Shown here one piece after another: positions 7,377-12,075 of a DNA stretch of 12,075 bases. The position numbers and the translations under genes were made by a program. Location of the stretch: positions 1-12,075 of the forward strand of contig JBKJQB010000251.1 in NCBI GenBank assembly GCA_046594105.1, in the 5' to 3' direction. Below the pieces are notes generated by a model. The model did no database searches. It had not been told where the DNA came from and saw only the letters and a list, made by a program, of their open reading frames with translations. The stretch's first letter is position 1, and every line of letters begins with the position of its first letter. This stretch comes from JBDSGC01 sp046594105. GTDB lineage: Bacteria; Acidobacteriota; Thermoanaerobaculia; Gp7-AA8.

Positions 7377-7720
7377 GTCATCCTGAGCTGGAAAACGTCG
7401 CGATGCGCGATTGAGTGGGCGATGAACGTGCGCTTCGTGGTTCTTCTGAGCGGAGCGAACGGAGCGCCGGCTTCCAGCCGGCGCTGTTCGGCGAGCTCGT
7501 GCGGGCAGGATGCCCGCGGACCGGCCGGCAGGATGCCGGCGCGCCGAAGGCAGGAAGATCTCCCGAGAGCTGCAAGAGACGGTTCATTAGAAGCTGGCGC
7601 ACTGCGTGAGACGAGCGATTGATGGTGAGATGCTGGAGAGACGAGCTGGCCGGCGCTACGAACGCTTCGCTCAGAACCACGGAGCGCACGTTCATCTCCC
7701 ACGGAGGCGTCAGAGTGACA
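7376..7720. repeat. Inverted-repeat element with about 55-bp arms and internal hairpins
   Basis: The gap after pgl is non-coding. Its core is a long imperfect inverted repeat: the left arm 7415-7471 and the reverse complement of 7649-7702 match at about 48 of 54 aligned positions, apart from one 3-nt gap. Both arms contain GATGAACGTGCGCT and end inward in GCGCCGGC. Beyond the arms, GTCATCCTGA (left) and GTCACTCTGA (right, inverted) may be the true outer ends, which sets the outer limits given here. Inside lie three hairpins: GCGCCGGC-TTCCA-GCCGGCGC (7464-7484), GCGGGC-AGGAT-GCCCGC (7501-7517) and GCCGGC-AGGAT-GCCGGC (7524-7540). The layout is that of a non-autonomous, MITE- or REP-like element. 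It is unrelated in sequence to the repeat at 2321-2575. Confidence 0.75.
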
Positions 7721-7749
7721 GTAAAGCACTTTGCCGTATCATGCAGGTG
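7715..7749 (+). promoter_or_regulatory. Sigma-70-like promoter of the membrane protein/regulator operon
   Basis: GTGACA (7715-7720) and TATCAT (7737-7742) each match consensus at 5 of 6 positions and are separated by 16 nt. The start codon GTG at 7749 is 6 nt beyond the -10 box, so the expected transcript begins at the start codon itself. The -35 box coincides with the outer right end of the inverted-repeat element. Confidence 0.55.
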
Positions 7750-8339
7750 TGAGCGACCAGCCGGTTTCCATGCGCCAGCACGCCGCGGACGACCTCCGCT
7801 TCATCCGTGAGGCCATGGAGCGCGCAGGGTCCTTCACTTCCATTCCGGGCTGGGGAGGCATGCTCATCGGAGCGACGGCTCTGGTCGCCAGTGCTGTGGC
7901 CGCCCGGCGGGTGACGGTCCCGATGGACTGGCTCACCGTCTGGCTGGTGGAAGCCGGTGTTGCCACCGTGATCGGGAGCGCGACGATGTTTCTGAAGGCG
8001 CGCCGCTCGCCCCCACCGTTCATGTCCGGAGCCTCGCGTCGGTTCTTCACCAGCTATTTTGCTCCCATGATTGCGGGTGCCATCCTCACCGTGGTGCTCG
8101 CTCATCGCGGTTCATTCGAAGCGTTGCCTGCGGTGTGGCTGCTCCTCTATGGCTGCGCTTTCGTCAGCAGCGGCGCCTTCTCCCTCCGTCTCATTCCCAT
8201 CATGGGCGTCGCGCTCATGCTCCTCGGAATTGTTGCGTCGCCCTTCGGCCTCGAGGTGGGCAATACCCTCCTCGGTGCCGGCTTCGGGGGCCTTCATCTC
8301 ATCTTCGGATTCATCATCGGAAGGAACCATGGCGGCTAA
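7749..8339 (+). CDS. Six-helix inner membrane protein of unknown function
   Basis: The 196-residue protein starts MSDQPVSMRQHAADDLRFIR. A short cytoplasmic-looking amphipathic segment (residues 8-33) ends in a GSFTSIPGWGG stretch. Six hydrophobic segments follow at roughly residues 36-52, 62-82, 103-118, 127-145, 149-164 and 172-190. I do not recognise an enzymatic or transporter motif. Its pairing with a winged-helix regulator gene, which it overlaps by 11 bp, suggests that the two act together, for example as a membrane component and its transcriptional regulator; this is inference. GTG 7749 is chosen over an upstream TTG at 7731 because the -10 box TATCAT covers that TTG's third and following codons, and over ATG 7770 because neither has a Shine-Dalgarno sequence and the GTG fits a leaderless start. 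ATG 7770 remains possible (189 residues). Confidence 0.8.
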   Translation: MSDQPVSMRQHAADDLRFIREAMERAGSFTSIPGWGGMLIGATALVASAVAARRVTVPMDWLTVWLVEAGVATVIGSATMFLKARRSPPPFMSGASRRFFTSYFAPMIAGAILTVVLAHRGSFEALPAVWLLLYGCAFVSSGAFSLRLIPIMGVALMLLGIVASPFGLEVGNTLLGAGFGGLHLIFGFIIGRNHGG

Positions 8340-8709
8340 ACCTGCGAAGCAAGAAGAGGCGGCGGTAAGTCCTAAAGGTCATCGTCGCGCCGCGGAACCG
8401 GTGGTGGAGAACCGGGTCCCCGACTTCGATCGGCTCATTCACGAGAAGACTCGTCTGGGCATCGTCAGCGCCCTGGCCGTCAACCCCTCGCTCTCATTCA
8501 ACGAGCTGAAGGCCATCCTGGAGACTTCCGACGGCAACGTCAGCGTCCACGCCCGAAAACTGGAGGAAGCTCGCTACCTGACGTGCCGCAAGACGTTCGA
8601 GGGACGGATGCCGCGCACCGACTATGCGCTGACGGCAGCCGGACGGCGCGCGCTGGAGCGTTATCTCTCCCACATGGAAGCGCTGATCAAAGCGACCCGA
8701 AAGGGTTGA
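8329..8709 (+). CDS. Winged-helix transcriptional regulator (HTH_34-like)
   Basis: The 126-residue protein has a charged, probably disordered N-terminal tail (residues 1-30) and then a single winged-helix domain. Residues 33-50 (FDRLIHEKTRLGIVSALA) form helix 1. LSFNELKAILETSDGNVSVHARKLEEARYL (56-84) covers helix 2 and the recognition helix. CRKTFEGRMPRTDYALTAAGRRALERYL is the wing and final helix, reminiscent of the MarR/PadR-like winged-helix family Pfam calls HTH_34. The ATG is chosen because AAGGA lies 3 nt upstream and the protein fits the family length; the longer in-frame extension upstream would only overlap the membrane gene out of frame. It overlaps the membrane gene by 11 bp, so expression is coupled. 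Its likely targets include its own operon promoter. No ligand-binding domain is present. Confidence 0.9.
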   Translation: MAAKPAKQEEAAVSPKGHRRAAEPVVENRVPDFDRLIHEKTRLGIVSALAVNPSLSFNELKAILETSDGNVSVHARKLEEARYLTCRKTFEGRMPRTDYALTAAGRRALERYLSHMEALIKATRKG

Positions 8710-8725
8710 GAGATTCGGTGCGGCC

Positions 8726-8761
8726 AGAGGGCGGACAGAACCGAAGTCCTGCCCGCCCTCT
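8726..8761. terminator. Bidirectional terminator-like hairpin between convergent genes
   Basis: AGAGGGCGG (8726-8734) and CCGCCCTCT (8753-8761) form a perfect 9-bp, GC-rich stem around an 18-nt loop. Within the loop, GGAC/GTCC can pair instead to shorten it. It sits between the stop of the regulator gene (8709) and the stop of the convergent surface-protein gene (8769), where a shared terminator is expected. Neither side has a proper T-run, so strength is uncertain. Confidence 0.5.
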
Positions 8762-8768
8762 CTGAGAG

Positions 8769-11700
8769 TTACTGCGCTGGGATGAAGGTTGGATCGTTGG
8801 TCCTGGCGTCCGTCACGGTGCCATACGCGGTGACTTTTCCGTCCCCGTCGATCACCCGCACGGTGACCCGGGCGTTGTAGGTATTGTCGAGGCCCACTCC
8901 CTTGAGCAGCTGGCGGAATGTGCTCACTCCGTTCGCTCCCAGGTCAACCACCGTGCTCACCGCGAACTTCGCGTCTGAGGGCGTCACGCTGATCTCCACT
9001 CTGGCTGACTTGCCGCTGACCTCTGCCAGTCCGATATCGCTGTGATAGCGATTGGACTCTTCGATGTTGAGGATCTGCAGCGCGCGGGATCCCTTCGAAG
9101 CCGCATCGCTCGGAGTGACCGCTTGAATGAACTGCCCGTACGTACCCTGGTTCGTCTGGTTGTAGGTCCGCGCGGTGGCCACCAGCGGCACGGCCGACGC
9201 GGTGTCGATGTGCAGGGCGCCGTTCGCATTGGTCATCCCGAACAAAGACTGCACTGCGCTATTGATCGTCCGCACCTCATTCGGCGCGAGGGTGAGGTCG
9301 CTCGTCTGCGCCGCGCCCCCTCCCTCGGGGAAGAACGACAGGGTCGTCTTCACCGGAGCAGAGGAGGCGTTGAACAGCCGGACATCGGTCTGTTGGGTTG
9401 CGATGCTGCTGCTCACATCGCTGACTGTGGGCAATACGTAGTTCGCGAAACCCTTGGTGGTGATGGGGATGGCCGAAACCAGCATCGGATCGTTGGTCTG
9501 GTTGTCGATGACCGAGGCGTAGGCGGTGACCTTGCCGCCGGGGGAGAGTACCTGCACCTCGACGCGACCGTCCGTGACCGAGACGTTCCTGGCAGCCAGA
9601 ACGCCGTTGAGCTGGAGATGCTGACCGCCCTGCAGACTCTGGCTGAAGGAGGTGAGCTTCTGCCCGCCGGCATTGAAGACGCTGACCAGGACGTTGGCCG
9701 GCTCACCGGAGCCTTCGACCAGACCGAGGTTCGTGCGGAAGGCCGAGGACTGCGACACCTGCTGCAGGCTCAGGATGGAGGGTTTGGTGGCGTCCGTCGA
9801 CCGGCCGATGAAGTTGGCGAAGGGCACGGCGGGCACGTACTGGCCGAGAGTCCCACCTCCGGTGACGCTGTAGGTGCGGCTGCCGGCGAAGGTCACCAGG
9901 TTGGCCAGACCGGAGACGGCCTTGCTGCTGGTCGAGGCCGAGGTTGCATTGAGCGGGCGGATCTCCAGCATTCCGGAGGCGCCGTGAACCGAGGCGCTCG
10001 CACCGAACCACGAGTCGAGCACATCGTCGAGGCCGACCGTCCTGCCGGGCGCGACATCGATGGTGGATTGCTTGCTCTGCTTGATCCCGTCATCGCCGGT
10101 CGGCGTGAAGGTGAGCTGGTACTTGAGCGTCGTGGTCGATGTATTGGTGACCCGCACATCCGACTGGAACGACGCGCGGAGACCATCGGCATGAGCCACG
10201 GCCGGGATGATGAGCGCATCCGGCGGAGGAGTGTTCTTCGGCTTCGGCGCAACCGGCTGGACCAGGCTGACCGAGATGTTGGTGGTGGTGGTCGGAGGAT
10301 CGCCCTTCGGACTGATCGCCGATTGGGTGGTGGCTCCCAGGGTGATGTGCACCGCGCCGGTGCTGCTGCCGATGGGCAGGCCCTTCGGTGTGGCGGTCAC
10401 GTCGAGGACGATGCCGCCGGGAGGAACGATTCCGCTGGATGGTGTGATGGTCAGCCACGGCTCATCGGTGGTGGCCACGAAGGTCGCGCCTGCGGCAGCG
10501 GCGACGAAGCCGTTGGCCGATGGTCCATTGCCTCCGAGCACGATCTTGTGATGCGTGATCTGCGGATCGTCAGCAGGAGACGATCCCTCCGTCGACTCCG
10601 GGAGCACGCTGACCTCGACGGTGGTGGAGAACAGGCTGCGCTCCCCGTTGCATGCGCTGATGGCGCGGACGCGGTAGTAGTAAATCGCCGGCTTGTTGCC
10701 GGAGTTCTGATGCTGGACGCTGAATTCGTGTTCGGTCACAGGACGCGACTCGCTGACCGTGAAGGCCGCCGATCTGGCCTCCTGAATCTCGTAGCCTTTG
10801 GCGTTGGCAATGGGCGACCAGCGAATCTTGAAGTTGACCTTCGAGGAAACCGTCGCATCCGCGCGTGCCGCCGGTGCATCCGGAATCTGGCAGGGAGGGG
10901 GCGGGGGAACGACGGTGAACGAGCCGGTGGTGGACTGTTGCGCAGAGCAGCCGTCGAAGAGTGCTTCGACGTACCAGTCGATCGCTCCCACCGGAACAGT
11001 CTGCCGGTCGAGACGCGAGTTCGTGGTGCTGCCGAGCAGCGTGGCCGGAGCGCGGTTGAGCGAGATCCACACCTTGAATTGCTTCGCTCCCGGAACTGCG
11101 CTCCACCGGAAGTCCACCAGGGAGGCCATGGTCACGCTGTCTCCCGGCTCCGTCAGGATGGGAGCGGAAGCGTTGCACGACGCGGGCGGGGTGTAGGAGA
11201 AAGCCACCTTCGCGGAATCGATGGGGGGACATCCGTTGAACAGCGTGCGGATGAACCACTCCAGCTCACCGGCCGGGATGTTGCGGTGCAAGGTGGTCGA
11301 CGGAGTGGAGCCGAGCAACGAGGGGATCGATCCCTTCAGACCGAGCCAGAGCTGATATTCCACGGCACCGGGCGCCGCGGACCAGGTGAAGTCGGTGGCG
11401 CCGGTGGAGACCACCGTCCCCTTGGCCGGTGATACCGGCGTTGCGGCGGTGTTGCCACCGCAGTTGGAAGAAGCAGGGACGCTCACGATGCGATGCAGAG
11501 ACTCCGTGGAGGGGCATCCGTTGAACAGCGACTCGACGAACCACTCGACCTTGCCGCTTCCGATGGTGGCCGCCAGGCTGGTCGCCGTGGACGATGTGTT
11601 GAGCGCTGCGAAGTCCTGTTGATCGATCGATACCCAAACCCGATAGCCATCTGCGTGCGCCGACGGCGTCCAGCGGAACTCCAGCGTGGAGGAGGGGGCG

Positions 11701-12075
11701 GTGGTGCCGTCCACCGGAGCGATCAGGTTGGCCGGACGGCGATCGGCGCAGGCATCATGCTCGATGGTGAAGGTGAAGGAACCGGAGCTCTGCGGCGGGC
11801 AACTCGGGAACAGCGCCTCCACATACCAGAGCACGTTGGTGGCGTTGAGCGACAGGGCGAGCGTGGTGGTGGCGGCGTCGGTCTGCCCGGCGTCCTGGGC
11901 CGCGCCATTATCCAGAGCCAGCCACAGGCGATAGCCGGTGGCTCCGGGAACGGAAGTCCACGAGAAGGTGATGGGGCTGAACAGGCCTGCTGCCGCGTTG
12001 ACCGGAGCGAGCAGCGTGGGCACCGCCGCGGGACAGGAGCCAGTCGTTCCGCTGATGGCAACCGACGCGCTGGCT
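8769..12075 (-). CDS. Large secreted modular protein (Ig/FN3-like repeats, BACON, duplicated C-terminal module), 5' end outside window
   Basis: The frame is open from the TAA at 8769-8771 to the right edge, about 1,102 residues, so the start and any signal peptide lie outside. From N to C terminus the visible parts are: four Ig/FN3-like repeats (about 10900-12040), each with an FxWxxxPGAxxYxxWL-type strand and a WYVEALFxGC-type motif; one more canonical FN3-like domain (about 10590-10900) with KGYEIQEA and YYYRVRAIS; a BACON-like domain (about 10270-10540) with EPWLTITPSSGIVPPGG; a Pro/Lys-rich linker; and two copies of a module of about 225-250 residues (about 9450-10215 and 8772-9447). No catalytic motif is recognised. 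An extracellular or surface role in binding or adhesion is inferred from domain types, Ser/Thr richness and regularly placed cysteine pairs. Internal GTGs such as 12023 are not real starts, because the repeat pattern continues upstream of them. Confidence 0.88.
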   Translation of the reverse strand, partial: ASASVAISGTTGSCPAAVPTLLAPVNAAAGLFSPITFSWTSVPGATGYRLWLALDNGAAQDAGQTDAATTTLALSLNATNVLWYVEALFPSCPPQSSGSFTFTIEHDACADRRPANLIAPVDGTTAPSSTLEFRWTPSAHADGYRVWVSIDQQDFAALNTSSTATSLAATIGSGKVEWFVESLFNGCPSTESLHRIVSVPASSNCGGNTAATPVSPAKGTVVSTGATDFTWSAAPGAVEYQLWLGLKGSIPSLLGSTPSTTLHRNIPAGELEWFIRTLFNGCPPIDSAKVAFSYTPPASCNASAPILTEPGDSVTMASLVDFRWSAVPGAKQFKVWISLNRAPATLLGSTTNSRLDRQTVPVGAIDWYVEALFDGCSAQQSTTGSFTVVPPPPPCQIPDAPAARADATVSSKVNFKIRWSPIANAKGYEIQEARSAAFTVSESRPVTEHEFSVQHQNSGNKPAIYYYRVRAISACNGERSLFSTTVEVSVLPESTEGSSPADDPQITHHKIVLGGNGPSANGFVAAAAGATFVATTDEPWLTITPSSGIVPPGGIVLDVTATPKGLPIGSSTGAVHITLGATTQSAISPKGDPPTTTTNISVSLVQPVAPKPKNTPPPDALIIPAVAHADGLRASFQSDVRVTNTSTTTLKYQLTFTPTGDDGIKQSKQSTIDVAPGRTVGLDDVLDSWFGASASVHGASGMLEIRPLNATSASTSSKAVSGLANLVTFAGSRTYSVTGGGTLGQYVPAVPFANFIGRSTDATKPSILSLQQVSQSSAFRTNLGLVEGSGEPANVLVSVFNAGGQKLTSFSQSLQGGQHLQLNGVLAARNVSVTDGRVEVQVLSPGGKVTAYASVIDNQTNDPMLVSAIPITTKGFANYVLPTVSDVSSSIATQQTDVRLFNASSAPVKTTLSFFPEGGGAAQTSDLTLAPNEVRTINSAVQSLFGMTNANGALHIDTASAVPLVATARTYNQTNQGTYGQFIQAVTPSDAASKGSRALQILNIEESNRYHSDIGLAEVSGKSARVEISVTPSDAKFAVSTVVDLGANGVSTFRQLLKGVGLDNTYNARVTVRVIDGDGKVTAYGTVTDARTNDPTFIPAQ
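8772..10215 (-). repeat. Two copies of an unassigned C-terminal module
   Basis: Copy 1 (about 9450-10215) and copy 2 (about 8772-9447) share the same landmarks in the same order. These are an IIPAV/YVLPT entry, S/T-DVR-x-x-N, a VAPGRTV/LAPNEVR turn, WFG/LFG, SRTY/ARTY followed by GTLGQYVP/GTYGQFIQ, a second half opening with FRTNLGLVEGSG/YHSDIGLAEVSG, and GKVTAYASVIDNQTNDP/GKVTAYGTVTDARTNDP at the end. Each copy looks like two beta-sandwich halves. The gene ends 5 residues after the last NDP. I cannot name the family. Confidence 0.8.
10900..12040 (-). repeat. Four tandem Ig/FN3-like repeats, 94-95 residue period
   Basis: The ten-residue signature W-[YF]-[VI]-x-x-L-F-x-[GS]-C occurs four times: WYVEALFPSC (11799-11828), WFVESLFNGC (11514-11543), WFIRTLFNGC (11229-11258) and WYVEALFDGC (10947-10976). 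Spacings are 285, 285 and 282 nt. Each unit also begins with a cysteine shortly before a P-x-L-x-x-P segment, so each probably carries one disulfide. DNA identity between units is modest apart from the signature, which suggests an old duplication kept by selection. Confidence 0.85.

Noticed and set aside
7464..7540. Possible short CRISPR-like array
   Set aside because: The repeated items are perfect hairpins of 17-21 nt with gaps of 16 and 6 nt, not direct repeats with uniform spacers, and no cas gene is nearby.
7316..7729. Small open frames on both strands within the second repeat element
   Set aside because: They translate the inverted arms and hairpins and give near-mirror products; no ribosome site or family resemblance.
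7731..7733. TTG as start of the membrane protein
   Set aside because: It would place the -10 box inside the coding region, there is no Shine-Dalgarno sequence, and the added residues look like promoter sequence.
7741..7752. Three-codon ORF ATG-CAG-GTG-TGA overlapping the GTG start, as a possible leader peptide
   Set aside because: Its ATG overlaps the predicted -10 box, so it would lie upstream of the transcript; probably chance.
8071..8328. N-terminal extension of the winged-helix regulator
   Set aside because: The extension is an out-of-frame reading of the membrane-protein gene, and a good ribosome site precedes ATG 8329.
9042..11432. A 796-codon open frame on the plus strand, antisense to the surface-protein gene
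   Set aside because: Its product is Arg/Gly/Asp-rich without any recognisable domain, and the opposite strand has clear domains and repeats. Long antisense frames are common at this GC content.
12021..12023. GTG as start codon of the surface protein
   Set aside because: The frame stays open to the right edge, and the residues upstream (SGTTGSCPAA) match the beginning of the next repeat unit, so the true start is outside.
1..12075. Defence island, prophage, integron or biosynthetic cluster
   Set aside because: No nuclease, integrase, transposase, toxin-antitoxin pair or assembly-line enzyme is visible; the genes are mostly central metabolism and one surface protein.

Overview
The window is GC-rich bacterial chromosome with dense coding and short gaps. 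It carries no rRNA, tRNA, CRISPR array, transposase or phage gene that I could see. The combination of a zwf-opcA-pgl operon, a long secreted protein with Ig-like, BACON and duplicated C-terminal modules, and hairpin-rich intergenic repeats suggests a soil-type, deep-branching Gram-negative, perhaps an Acidobacteriota relative. This is an inference; no marker gene in the window settles it.

Layout. (1) Positions 1-2287, minus strand: a complete molybdopterin oxidoreductase followed 3 bp later by a DinB-family protein that runs off the left edge. (2) Positions 2288-2609: a non-coding gap filled by a BIME-like palindromic repeat. (3) Positions 2610-3902, minus strand: a FadI-type thiolase. (4) Positions 4002-7358, plus strand: zwf, opcA and pgl, a compact operon for the oxidative branch of the pentose phosphate pathway. 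OpcA is the assembly/activation factor for the dehydrogenase, and Pgl hydrolyses the lactone that the dehydrogenase makes. (5) Positions 7359-7748: a second, unrelated inverted-repeat element of about 300 bp. (6) Positions 7749-8709, plus strand: a six-helix membrane protein overlapping a small winged-helix regulator. (7) Positions 8710-8768: a probable bidirectional terminator between convergent genes. (8) Positions 8769-12075, minus strand: the C-terminal 1,100 or so residues of a large secreted modular protein whose start lies beyond the right edge.

The most interesting cross-window pattern is in translation starts. Three operon-leading genes (oxidoreductase, thiolase, membrane protein) each have a -10-like TANNNT hexamer exactly 6 nt before the start codon and no Shine-Dalgarno sequence. 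Most internal operon genes, and zwf, instead have purine-rich ribosome sites. This is the signature expected of leaderless transcripts. Other notable points are the 94-95 residue periodicity and duplicated C-terminal module of the secreted protein, and the chance that the second repeat element supplies the -35 box of the membrane protein/regulator operon. I did not find convincing evidence of a new defence, mobile or biosynthetic system.
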